Assembly: GCF_050908995.1 (NCBI RefSeq)
Contig: NC_135118.1
Coordinates: 3,534,001 to 3,598,000, forward strand
Source of the DNA: Andrena cerasifolii
Taxonomy: Eukaryota; Arthropoda; Insecta; Hymenoptera; Andrenidae
Direction of reading: 5' to 3'
DNA: 64,000 bases
Below the pieces are notes generated by a model, which searched no databases, was not told the origin of the DNA, and worked only from the letters and a program-made list of their open reading frames with translations. A program made the position numbers and the translations under genes. Below, piece after piece: positions 22,703 to 34,800 of the stretch (within the stretch, counting starts at the first letter, position 1; the number at the start of each line of letters is the position of its first letter).

Positions 22703-25357
22703 GGTATTACATAACCCACAAAATAAGTAGGCCTTATATAAATATATATAACATTTTACACTCGCAAACGCGATTGCTGCACCGAGCCACTGCTACAGCT
22801 ATGCCGCAGTTCCAGCTGCTCAGAGAACCAGCTCTCGCAGTTTCCTTCTCACAAACCTTCCTTCGATATTTCAATGATCTGGGGTTTGTCATACCCCAGC
22901 TAGTGTATGGAGGTTGAAATGAAACTACATTTAGCCAGAACGACGCATATATGTACACGTCATTGACTTCATATGTACTATAATAGCACAGTAGACAAAA
23001 TTTATGGTACCATTGAAAAACATTTTGATGACCTTGAAATATTCCTCCACAATTCCCCCCCCCCCCCCCGAAACATTTCAATTTTACCAAATAATATTTA
23101 TAGGCGTCATTGATATTTTTGGAAATATACAGTTCATTCAGTTATCACGCATTATGTGCTCCGCCCTGTATATGTACATGCATATATATATAGTATTTGT
23201 TAACAGTTTTTAAACTATAAATTTTAACAAGTACTACGTCGCGTGCGACGTGCTAACAATGGTGGCCATTCAATTCTCACGACAATAACGTTACGACTAA
23301 CGCGCATTGCACGCGGATCGTTGGATATTAATTGACTTGTTTTTCCTTTATAATTTTCAGGATTTGGTATTACATAATTATACAGTGTTCGCGTGAAGCT
23401 TCGTCGCGCGTATATCCTTGTCATACTTAGTCATCAATGAGTGTAAATGATTACGTTAGGGAAATGTTCGATCACCAACTTGCGGATCCATGCGCAGCAA
23501 CGTGTGAAACGCATGGGCTACACTGCTCAAAATTATTTCAGGGAATAAAATTTTCAAGTTTTGTATTTTCCCTTTACGTACAATATGTACAAAAGAGAAA
23601 AATCAGAACGTCCAAACGGGTTAGTGCTCTGACTTATAAATGCAAGATTTCGAGTTTCAAATCCACTGAAAACTGCACTTCTTTCATTTATGCGTAATTA
23701 CGTGCAAGATGTACCTACCAATAATTCAGGAAAAAAGAACAATATTACACGGATTCGAACATTTAGTGTTTAACCCACACCCTTCCCCGTAATTCTATAC
23801 AAGGATGTGGGTTGCTTTTTATATACTGCTTTTTTGTTTATATATTGTCCACCTGGAATATCTTCGTTATATTCCGAGGGAGTCATAACATGCCAGTGAT
23901 AATTGCTTTTGAATGGAGGGTTTTAGGAGATTTCAAGGTCACCTCTATGTTTTAAACAGTACGTTACATTTCTTTTATCCCTGGTAGAATAACGGATCTT
24001 TAGACGATTTCAACGACTTATAGTACAAGGTCATTCGGTATCAAACAATGGAGAAAATGGGCGACCCTTTCGTGATTCTAAATATAACGGAGATATTCCC
24101 ACTGGACAAAGTTATTGCCCCACCCTGTATATGCAATTGAGACAAGCTTTAAAACGGTTAGAGATACAGAAAGAAATGTCGCAAGTAAAACTAACACGTT
24201 CCATGGCATCTGGAAATTCAATTCTTTTGTGAAACGACGTGACGAGAAACGTAGATTACGATATTAAGTTATAGAATAATAGTAGTTGTTATATTCTTCA
24301 TAATTTCAGCTTTTCTTGGTCCATATTTATTTCAAAACTGCGTTAAAAATCTCCTTTTTCTTTGAATGAAAGTGTCACCTCTGATAAATTTAATATCGTG
24401 GCACGGAACGTGTTAATTAATATATATATATATATTGGGTGCTGCATTGTCTTATGATACTTTATGCAGTTTTATATACGAGTAGGTACAGCAGAACAAG
24501 CCTAAATGCATTTGCAAGAAAATATTTACATCAGATTATTCCTCCCACGAAACTACATATTCAACTTTCGCCTGAAAGATTTTTCGCTAGCATCAATAGT
24601 TTCGAAGATACGTATGTACATACAACATATATAGGTATTCGCGTGGATCGATTTAAACGGACGTCCTGTATGCATCAAACAACTGAACTGCTAGTTTTTA
24701 AAAGATTCTTTTTATTTGCAAAAAATCGACAATACAGTCGATGTATTCCAGCTACGGGTAATTGAGACGAAATTAAAGTCCGTTTTTGAAACGTTACTTT
24801 TTGTCTATTCAACAAAATAGTCGTGCTCTTTTGTAATTAATATAATAAACACTAAACTATGCACACGGCCGATTGTTATTATTTTGAAGGATTGGAATAA
24901 TCTATCGTTGCAGGCAAGATAAATATTAAAATACAAGAAGTCGGGGATCTATCGAAAATTGTTCAATACTCGAAATCGATCCGCAAAATATTCTTGAATA
25001 ATTGCTTCATTAACACGTTCGAAATCTTTACCGTACTCCGAGTAAAATAAACAAGTATTTTCTTTCACTAGATACCAAAATGAAAAAAAAAAATCGTCTG
25101 GCCAACGGAATCTGCTCGTTAATTAGAAAGTAGCACGACAGAAGTTTACATCCTGTGAGTCCTCGAAACCCGATTCGCCATCAAGATTCGTACCGATTTT
25201 CAGAAAAAGAAAATAGTAAAAAATACACAGTGACCCTTGATTCTATTAAAGGATAAAAAAATGCATTTGTTATTAACTTGTTATGGTGCTGCATGATGCA
25301 GCGATCAGGCGCGAGATCGCGTCATCCCGCAAAATAATCGTGGTCGCGATGACTCAC

Positions 25358-25510
25358 CTCGTCGAAGGACCTGTTCCCGTGATGTTTTCGAGGATGTCGC
25401 ATGCGACCGTCTAAGTATTATTAGTTTCCTTTGTGAGACTGCAGACAAAAGTGTGTACACGAATGAACGCGGAATTGCAACGCTTTCAGTGCAACAGTTA
25501 GACGTACACT
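25358..25510 (-). promoter_or_regulatory. Putative TEP promoter initiator and untranslated first exon
   Basis: On the minus strand an arthropod-type initiator TCAGTG (complement of 25507-25512) is followed by about 150 nt ending at a good donor, GACGAG|GTGAGT (25358/25357). The TEP coding exon has a matching acceptor 11 nt before its ATG (TTTTTACAG at 21177). Together they suggest a 5' UTR split by a roughly 4.2 kb intron. The reading is inferred from signal sequences only. Transcript data would decide it. Confidence 0.45.
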
Positions 25511-27196
25511 GAACGAGAGCCACTACCAATCATGGATCCGTGAAACCGAGCAATGCAGGTTTTCCCTTCCTCCTACCTGTTTTGCTTCTGCTATACCTGT
25601 CACGCTTTTACCGTTATAGAAGTATAGTAACGAGCCAATGGAGTACCACTGGCCACGAAGCCCGTGCACGAATTTCATCGTGCTGTAACGTGATGCCGAT
25701 ACACGAATCGATGCTGAATGAACAATCTACGTCAATGGCTTCCCATGATGCCACGATACTCGATTTGAAATTTATTTGTATAACATATCCTTGCTATACC
25801 GACTTAATAATCTTATGAAATTACCCTTATTAACAATGCCACCGTCGGTTCGGGAGAAGATTCGCGAGGTGTTATTCTTTTTGTAAAATGATGGGCGTCG
25901 ATTTTTTATACTTAACTTAGAGATGCTAGGATTAATTGAGAACCGCTGTTCGTTGTACGTACCTTTAGTAAATCGAAAAATTACGTTCGCCGTACTTTAG
26001 GGTCAACCTTGGCGCAACAAGTCTCGACATACTTAAATGTGTGTCGTGTTTAGCGATGCAACAGGTAAGGAGGCTGATCGCATAATTTTTAATGTTTGCT
26101 GTGAGAAAGTATGCGAGGGAAGTATTTGTACGATGGGATTGCGATTGCTTCTAGATGTACATATGTATGGTGCATCGCTAAAAGATCGATTGGTATAAAG
26201 AAAATTATATCTCTTTAGCCGAAAGCCTATGGTTTGTTGGCGTGGCTTTGTCCTAACACCATGTTCACGAAATTATGTACATATTGTAAAAATATTCCTC
26301 AGATGTCAACTGTGTGAAGTTAAGCCACTCTCCCACATTTATTTGTAGTAGTGGGGTGATATTTTTAGCCGAATACGGTTAGACGCGAAACGTTACTATT
26401 ATACTTATTTAATATTACTATTATGGATGTTATTATTTTAGCTACAACTATTTCCGAACATTACTTTCTTAAATCACCATTCTTGAATATTTCCATGTAG
26501 TATTTTTGAATACTGTTTTTTTTTTTGCAAGTATTTGAATATGAAGCGGAACACAAAATGCGTTGTAAGTGATTTCAATGCCGGCACGTAGCGTTTCAAC
26601 TAATTTTTGCAAAACTAAAATTGATGTATTTATTATACTTCAAATAAGTTACTTCCTTATAATATTTTGAATATAGTTAAAATGTTTTCAGTAAAATAAC
26701 TCTAAAACTGCGCCTTTATATCACCCAAGCTTTAACATTGAATATTTTCGTAAATAATACATAGTGGTATAAACGACCCCTTTGATAGGACTTTATTTAG
26801 ATTAATTGTATATATATATATATTACAGATATATTTTTACTTATTGCATAACAGAGATATTTCTACTGTTTTTAATATACATAAATACTGCACTGTGTTA
26901 ATCGTTAGGGTGCTGACATTTCAACGCTCAGCGTATGCTGCGTGCGCAACTTCTCTAGTTACATCTCTTGACTAAAGTCGTCGAACGCCCATAGGCGTTC
27001 TCCGCACACACTGCATGCATTATACGAACGCATATATGTGGGTCCTACAGTCAGAGCGTATCAAGTCCACTTTTGTGAAAAAAAACAACATTTTCGGAAA
27101 CATATGTCATTTTTTTAAAAAAGTGGACTTAATACATTCTGGCTCTTTGGTCCAGATATGCGTCCATAGCACCCAAAAGGTTTAAAGATTATACAC
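25511..27196. other. Spacer between the TEP promoter and HAUS3
   Basis: AT-rich, no recognised gene. It contains a 27053-27147 hairpin and short (TA)n runs near 26810. The stretch from 27150 to 27196 is the HAUS3 3' flank. Confidence 0.4.
27053..27147. repeat. Short hairpin element
   Basis: AGAGCGTATCAAGTCCACTT near the left pairs with AAGTGGACTTAATACATTCT on the right. About 95 bp, AT-rich loop. Class not determined. Confidence 0.5.
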
Positions 27197-27202
27197 TTTA
27201 TT
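27197..27202 (-). promoter_or_regulatory. HAUS3 poly(A) signal overlapping the stop codon
   Basis: The minus strand reads ATG GAA TAA AG, so AATAAA spans the last sense codon and the TAA stop. If this signal is used, the 3' UTR is only about 10-30 nt. No other close AATAAA was noticed just downstream. Confidence 0.45.
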
Positions 27203-29926
27203 CCATTTGAGAGGTATCCCTATAACAAGACTGTTTTTTCAGTTGATTTACTTCTTTATACATTCTCTTTAATGTGTCTGGCTCAGCTAAAAATCGTTGC
27301 CAAAGTATATCCTTTTCTCGTTCAAAACCCATGTTGGTCTTCTGCAACAAAAGGTTCTAATTAATGGGTAAAGAAGAATGCCTGGCGTAAGTACATATGC
27401 ACGTTAAATGCATCTATTAACTTACCATTCGCTCCTTCATTTGATTTCTTATTTTCATTATGTCCGCCTGTATCTTTTGTAGACTATCAAATGTCTCGTT
27501 GTAACACGTTTCAATTTTGTAAGGAACTAGTTTAAAATTGTACGTGGGCTCCCTTCGAAGTTCATTCGTGTATTGCTGGTTCACTTCGCTTTCGCTAACC
27601 GTAATAGTTCAATACTTATAATATGTATTCACTAATATATACCGCCAGTGTGAAAAGAGTAGCACTCACGATGTTTGCAAATGATAGATTTTGGAATTTA
27701 TATACGTTTCCAATAGTAATTTCTTCTTATTTCTATTTTGGTCTATCAGTTCATTATATTTGTCCAATTCCGAATTTAATTGACACACATTGCCGTTACT
27801 GCTGATCATAGAAATTAAAAATTTATTAAAGGAATTGTGTGCTTTTGATGAAGACGATACGATCGCGGAGTATTCGTTTTGCTGTTGCTGCATACTTTCC
27901 TACGTAAAAAAGATTCAGTTACAAACCATGATTAATAGATAGCAGTGGCGAATTTAAAAAAAAGGCCCAGGTGGCAAACGTTGAGGGGCCCATTTTTCGA
28001 GAAACTAAAGCGATAGTTTACTGAAAACGGGCTCAATGTAATAATACAGAAAAAAAAATATAGTTTGGATAAAATCATAATTTTTTTAAGGATAGGGCCC
28101 CAGGTGGACCTTCCGAGAAGGGGCCCAGGTGTAAAGTGTTCATCGGCCGCCCTGTTAAATCCGCCACTGATAGATAATATCTTTTTTCCTCTCATTACTA
28201 ACGTATCTTGCAGAAGATAGCAAATATTCCGATGTCAGATAGTGGCGAGCATCAGCCACGAATTCCGAGACGTCTTTAAGGCGGCGAAATTGCATCTGCA
28301 TGAGTATACTCAACAGATCAACGCGCACGTGCCCATGCTCGCGCGCGAGAAATCGCAAGTTCTTAAGCTTCTCAAAGCGAGCTCTCCTCTCCTCGAGCTT
28401 TCTGCAAGCGTCTTGCTTCAGGACTTTGGTTATTTCTAGTTCCGCAAACTGCTGCACAGCATCTGTTAGCTGGCGTTCTTGTAGCAGACAAACATTTTCC
28501 TCCAAAAAATCTCTCTTTCTAGTTAACAATGAAATTTCTCTCCTGTACACAGAAAAGTAATACTCAGACCATAGGTTCACAGATGTACTTCTATATAATA
28601 TTCCAATAAGATTTTCATACTTCAATTCAGACTGTCTTGGCACTTTCAGATTTCCCAAATTGAATATATCTTCTGCACACTCCAACATTGCGACGTTCGA
28701 CTTTTCTTGTATTCTAGCCAGAATCACTTCCATTTTTGCATTGATTAAGCTATAAAATAGATATTATTACCGTACGAAGCAGGCCGTAGAATAAATGTAT
28801 CATTTAATAACGATTATAAGGAATTAGTTACTTTGTTTTACACAGCATCAATTTTTGTAACTTTTCATTGTCTATACGACTTGCTTTACCATCGTTGAGT
28901 AGGAAAACATAATTAGGATCAGTCTCTTGTTCCTCTTTATCGGTGTTTCCAAATTGCCGTCTTATATGAACACGGAGGCATTGATCGTAGAGTTCTATCT
29001 TTCTAATAAAAAGTTCCAGTGGCATTTGGGTCCATAATAACGGCAGTCCCTTCTACGAGTGCAATATGTAACGTCGCAAAGCAAAGACACTCGATCGAAG
29101 TTACTTACATTTTCAGCTGCGTCTGCATACACATTCAGCAGGGATTCAACTTCGTTAAAGAACTCTCGATTATTTGCATCAAATTCCTTCAGAATTCCAG
29201 AACAATCTATATATGCTTTATCTGCTTTAATACATTCCATGTCCAAGGCCTCTTCTTCTTTCTCTATGTCCTCATCTAATTGAGCCTCGAGCATTCTGAA
29301 ATATTTCATTATCACACAATAGTAACGGAATCACCTAAACGAAACTACAAACAATAAATACGTTACTTTAAATTCTGGATGCCATTTTGTAACACATGAA
29401 TATAATTTGCGTCCTCCTTGTAGGACTCTTTCATAATCTCGTACTCTGCAAACAAGTTATTTCTATCCGCATCGTCGAAAGATAATGTTTTTAATATATC
29501 TGGATTGTTCCTCGTAGCTTCTTCCAGAGCACGATCTAATTCTGGACCTTCCAGCCATTCGTTCGTTTCGTACAATCTGTTCTTTCTGCAACGTTGAATT
29601 ATAAAACCATTGTTTCTATTCAATGAATGCAAAATTTTTTATTCGAAATTTGTGCGTTCCCCATTCAATGGGTTCGGATAACAGCGAAAAAAGTGCTGGC
29701 ATAAATGTGATCACATTAAAACGTTATACTTATTTATTAATTACATTTGTACTTCCTCGTCTGACAGAACGTTGGCGTGTGTCACGTTCTCGCAAAACCA
29801 TTTCAAGAACGGTTGCACCGAAGGTTCCTCACAGACTTTGTCCAATACCGCGGGCGTGACTATGCTGGAGAAGTCCGGACGCAAATTGCGAACCTTATCG
29901 TGAAGAATCTTACCGGAGATACTCAT
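27198..29926 (-). CDS. HAUS3: HAUS augmin-like complex subunit 3
   Basis: Eight minus-strand exons, 29926-29745, 29585-29367, 29295-29109, 29052-28832, 28749-28203, 27899-27670, 27594-27426 and 27341-27198, join to 633 codons (632 aa; human HAUS3 is about 600). HAUS3 is a coiled-coil subunit of augmin, which binds existing spindle microtubules and recruits gamma-tubulin so new ones branch off. The family signature PFLKWFCENV lies near residue 40, followed by NVLSDEEV and then long heptad-rich stretches (for example LEAQLDEDIEKEEEAL). The C terminus has LAEPDTLKRMYKE. Sequence conservation in this family is low, so the call rests on the N-terminal and C-terminal blocks and the overall coiled-coil design. 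A hAT-type element sits in intron 5. The gene is divergent to POLR1B. The stop codon lies inside an AATAAA. Confidence 0.85.
27943..28169. mobile_element. hAT-type MITE, family H4 (copy 2), HAUS3 intron 5
   Basis: Termini CAGTGGCGAATTTAA and TTAAATCCGCCACTG. Flanks ATAGATAG (27935-27942) and ATAGATAA (28170-28177) agree at 7 of 8. Confidence 0.8.
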
Positions 29927-30198
29927 GTTCTAGTAGGAGCTATCGGGAACTTTCTAACTGAGAAAACGTTCGCAATCGCAAATACCTCGTCAAAATTCGT
30001 TGATCGAATATAATTTGAATCGGTTTCCGTTCTGCATATGCGTACTAGGGTTCGGAGCGATTAATTGCATGGATGGAGGGTGAACTGACGCCAGCGTCAA
30101 GCTAGCCAAGTGGCGCCAACGCGAAGCTAACCACGACAATCTATTTCCCGGCGACGCTGATTGGCCGTGGTTAGCTTCGACAATCTCTTGCTATGAGT

Positions 30199-30350
30199 AA
30201 ATTCCACTTACGCCCAAATCGCCCGAGAGTTTCATTAGGGTAGATTTCGTTATACGCGAGTGGATGCAACGTCAAGAATTTCAAAGTCGATTTTCCCAAA
30301 AAATAAAGCGCAATATCAAAAAATTGTATACCTTTTTCTCGAATTATTTA
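30199..30350. repeat. Partial GCGAATTCC-family copy
   Basis: Shares AATTCCACTTACGCCCAAAT and an interior with CGTCAAGAATTTC and AAGCGCAATATCAAA with the copy at 46579. The right end was not defined. Confidence 0.5.
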
Positions 30351-30535
30351 CTTATTTACACGGCTCAAACGATTGTGGCCGATCGAGATTCGAATGTGGG
30401 ATAGCTTACCACGGTTAGCTTTCTTTTGTCGGTAACATTCTACAGTATTTCATGAACATGGTTTAGGACACTGCCAAGCTACAGGTTCCCGTCTAGAACA
30501 CTTCTATTTCGTGAGGGAAACATCACTGCGACCAC

Positions 30536-30738
30536 GGTCAGCGATGAGATCTCGGGCGGGTTCCCTCGCACATGCGCGGCTTTTGCAGTACCGTATCTAT
30601 ATTGGGGGGACAAGTAAAGCGTGATCAAGATACCCCATGGGTGATCAAGGTACCCCATTTTATAGAAACTTGTACTATACTGATGCTAAAATCGCCGCGC
30701 ATGCGCGAGAAAACCCGCCCGGGATCTCATCACTGACC
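30536..30738. mobile_element. Inverted-repeat element in the HAUS3/POLR1B spacer
   Basis: GGTCAGCGATGAGATCTCGG on the left pairs with its near complement ending GATCTCATCACTGACC. A subterminal CGCGCATGCGCGAG/CTCGCACATGCGCGG pair is also present. No clear target duplication. Confidence 0.55.
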
Positions 30739-31828
30739 TCGGTCTAATAGACAGGTGTTCCGACTCAGCACCTTTACCCCAGCGATTTTTGTGTGCCAAT
30801 TTCTGTGTTCCTTTGGCCATCGCGAGAGGCGTCGTGATAAGAAATCCATGTATGCATGCATTTATGTGATTGTACTAGTAGAGCTTTAGTCGTATTTTAC
30901 GTAAAAATCAGCCTGTGGGGTTTCGTGTTTGTGTGTGGTATGCCAGTTTGCGCGCGACTTTATAATTTATCGAATGAATGAAGAATGAAAGGAGTTATTA
31001 ATATTTATAATTAATTGTTCTTCTGTTTATTAGTTGCTAAGTGTTTTGTTACATTTTCTGTATAAATTCAATAAATATTCTGTTCCCCGACCTAGCGAAT
31101 GTGTTCTTGAATTCCTCGATTAGTCACGTAGTTTATCTAATCGGATATCCCCTACACAGAGTGTTGCGAGTTGCGATCCTCGCCCTAGCGGCGTTTAGCG
31201 CAAGTTCATAAAGCGCGAAGTTCGAACTTTAAAGAGTCAAGGATGAAGTTTATTACATTTGACATTTGTCTTCGCCTCCTTTCTTATCGCTCGAAAACAA
31301 TGTATTAATTTTAAAAAGTGGAACGAACATAAGAAAAAGCCTGTTTCTTCGCCTCTCAATTCATCACCGGCATTGTAAAAGCACTGACGTGTTATAATAA
31401 AACCCAACCTTTGATCAATCTTTAAATATCTTTGTTCGTTTCTTAATAGTTCTGGTTAATATTCAATAATTTAATTTAGTTCAGTTCAATAATCTTTATT
31501 TCGTTCAAAGTTATTCGTTACAAATTGTCTTGTTCAATCAACTTCGCACGATTCAAGCTTCATCTTGGCGTTGATTGGTTCGACGTCACAGCGTCATCAT
31601 GCGCATGCTCAGACGCTATCTTGAGCAATACGATCAGGGCGCCACCTGGACCGAGTTTTATTTGCAATACATTCTCATTTCAGTGTATTGCTGTTCCTAC
31701 TGTTTATCGCTCCACGTGAGTGCAACCCGTTTCAACTCGTTTGTCCAGGCACGTGTATTCAAGTGTACCGTATATCTAATATGTTAGAATTACGCGCGAA
31801 GTGATATATTTACGAAAGAAATAGAAAA

Positions 31829-34800
31829 ATGTTGATCGAGCCGAAATTAACTAATACATCGGACCTTTTCGGTAAACCGGCTGAAAAGCAAAATTCCGTA
31901 AGTGTCCACTGTTTTACATTCACATTATCTTCTTTCCCGAAAACGTCAACACGCAACTAACGCTTTCTACATTACTTTAGTTGTTGCAATGTTTGGGCAC
32001 ACCGCATATAGATTCCTTCAATTACATGTTGGAGGATGGCCTGTCCGAAGCTGTCAGGGATAATCCACTAGTCTACGTTCTTCTACCGAACGAGGACAAA
32101 GTAGCTCTGTGGGTTGACGATGTGTCTATACATCAACCCGCTGTTCCATCCGGCACGGTAGGTGTGAAAAATCATAAGATTTATCCTACGGAGTGTCGGC
32201 AGCGAGGATGCACGTACAAAGGGAAAATAACAGCCAAATTGGGTTGGTCTATTAACGGGAAAACACAGGAGGCTCTCGAAAGAGACTTAGGAGAAATTCC
32301 GATTATGGTTAAGGTACGTAGTAGTATCGTTCTAGACAGTCGAGGATTTCTGTGTATCTGACGGGGCTTGAAAACTGTTATAATATCGATTTCGGTTCCC
32401 CAAACGGTTATGAAGAACTTTTATTCCGAATAACTGTTATGAAGAACCGAAATTTCCAACTATTATCTGTTTCAGTTACGGTTCCTATTTCCTTCCTTGT
32501 ATCGGTTCCATAACCGTTATTTTTTCGGTTCTACATCGGTCCCAAAACAGTTCTAGAATCAATTCTTGTATCGACTTTTCCCTAATTGATATCATTAATT
32601 ATTGTAGCTGCAGATTACTGTATATGTGCATATTCTTTACAAAATCCTTATAGGAGAAGAAGAAACATGTATACATATTATATATAATAATATGGATTCT
32701 ATAAGGATTTAATAATAATATAAGTTTCTATAAGGATTTTGTAAAAAAAGATGAACATCTGCAGCAATCTACAGCTACGATAATGAATGATATCAATTAG
32801 GGAAAAGTCGATATAAGAATTGATTCTGGAACCGCTTCGGAACCGATATAGCACCGAGAAAAATAATGGTTATCGAACTGATACGAAGAGGGAAATAGGA
32901 ACCGTAACCGAAACAGATAATAGTTGGAAATTTTGGTTCTTCGTAACAGTTATTTGGAATAAAAGTTCTCCATAATCGTTTAATCAGAACCTTTATATAA
33001 CAGTTTTAAACAGTTATTTTCGGAACCGTTTCAAGCCCTGGTATCTGATTTATGTTTGACGGTGTAGTCTAATCGATGCCATCTGAATAAAATGAGTCCA
33101 AAGGACTTAGTCAGTCATGGAGAGCATGAACAAGAATGGGGTGGATACTTCGTAGTCAAGGGACTAGAGAGAATTATAAGAATGCTGTTAATGACTAGAA
33201 GAAATTACCCTATCGCTATTAGGAGGTCTGGATGGAAAGCTCGTGGTATACAGTTCAGCGATCTTGGCCTGCTTTTAAGAAGTGTACGGGACGACAACAC
33301 TGCAGCGGTATCTATTTTGTACGATGAAAGGTGTTAAAGGTTTCTTACGAACTAAATTGTGCTAAAGGATATATATTTTACAGAACAACACTTTGCACTA
33401 TGTAACTGATGGTTCCACGAAGTTAATGTTTACGTATAGAAAGGTTTTGTACTATGTACCATTGATTCTGATGCTAAAGTGTTTGGCTGATGTCTCAGAC
33501 ATTTTTATTTACAACGCATTAACAGCTGGCTGTGAAGACGAGCTTTATTATAAAGGTTGCATCCTAAATATGTTACGAGCAATACACGAACAAGATTTAC
33601 ACAGCCACGAGGAATGCAAAGCTTATATTGGGAGGATGTTTAGGGTAAAATTCTTCGAAGTGCCTCATGACGCCACTGACATAGACATCTGTGACTTCAT
33701 CATTAAGTCAGTTATTAAATATAATAATATACTTAATGTCCATTAGGGTGGGCCGAAAAAATCAAATTTTCGAAACTCGAAACAGCCTGGTGCGGAAAAG
33801 TTGCGTCTGGGGAAGACAAACAGAGGCAAAACAAGTTTTTTTCAAATCGGTCAATATTTAAAGTATATTTAATAATAAAGTATATTAAAGTCTGCAAATA
33901 TTTAAGTCCGGCGACGTCTGTATATTTTTATAAAATTCTCATATTTCACTGTTGAGTATCAGAAAATATTATTTAAGCAACAAAACACGTGGAATAGTGT
34001 TTTATATATTGTCGCGAAGCTTAGTATCTATGTGTTTCTATTTTTGGACCTATCGCGGTTGGTAGTGAAAGAGGAACATATTTCATTGATTCAAGAGCCG
34101 GTCAACAGCCATATTGATCTCTAACATTCATTTCTTGTAGATTTTTGCGCGCTGAAAACGAATCCGCAAACCGTTTGTCGCCACCACCCTCTGTTTTCGA
34201 GAAATTCGATTTTGAAAAAAAAATGTGAATTTTCAACTTTTAACATCTGTTCAGATCAAATAGTAATAGTAATTCGGTAAAATTATTCTATGAACCGTCG
34301 CAAACACAACGATATAAGTTATTATTGCATTATTAACATTTAAATATATTTCAACAACGATCAAATGGAAAATGACACCCGAGATGTACAAATCTTTGCA
34401 GATATCTTTCTGTATAGTTCAGCAAATAAGGGTCTAGGAGAAAATCTCACTGTTCCACGCGATGCAGCAGACATTTTTCCCCCGGAAACCATCAGAAGAA
34501 GTAGCAAGACACGTTTTGTTTTCAATACAGAAGCCAACAGCGGCGGGCGTACCTACTGCCGCTCAGCGACAGCCACTACCACTGTCGGCTCCGCTTAAAA
34601 ACAAAACGTGACTTACCAGTTTTGTTGGTGTTTTCCGGAGGGAAACTGTCTGCTGTATAGCGTGGAGTTGTCAGATTTTCCCCTACACCTTTAGTTTTTG
34701 ATATATATATATAGAGAGAGATATCTACAAACATTTGTGCATTTCGGGTGTCCTTTTCCATTTGATCATTATTTAAATATATTTAAATGTTAATACAATA

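Larger units (their letters stand above)
21177..25357. other. TEP gene 5' intron (inferred)
   Basis: This stretch is either the TEP 5' UTR intron or intergenic. It holds two inverted-repeat elements (21838-22077 and 22523-22702), a 15-base C run at 23055-23069 and scattered ACAGGGTG / CACCCTGTATAT motifs (about 21660, 23163, 24121) of the kind seen at ends of insect repeats. No coding region was recognised. Confidence 0.4.
29927..31828. other. Divergent HAUS3/POLR1B intergenic region
   Basis: No coding region was recognised. It holds a partial copy of the repeat containing ACTTACGCCCAAATCGCC (from 30199), a 30536-30738 inverted-repeat element, and a 14-bp inverted motif (GAAGCTAACCACG near 30121, CGTGGTTAGCTTC near 30168). 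A TCAGTG initiator-like site at 31680 and a CACGTG E-box at 31713-31718 lie about 110-150 bp before the POLR1B ATG and may be its core promoter. That assignment is inferred. Confidence 0.5.

Noticed and set aside
23740..23770. GGATTCGAAC resembling a tRNA T-arm
   Set aside because: No matching acceptor stem, anticodon arm or A-box around it.
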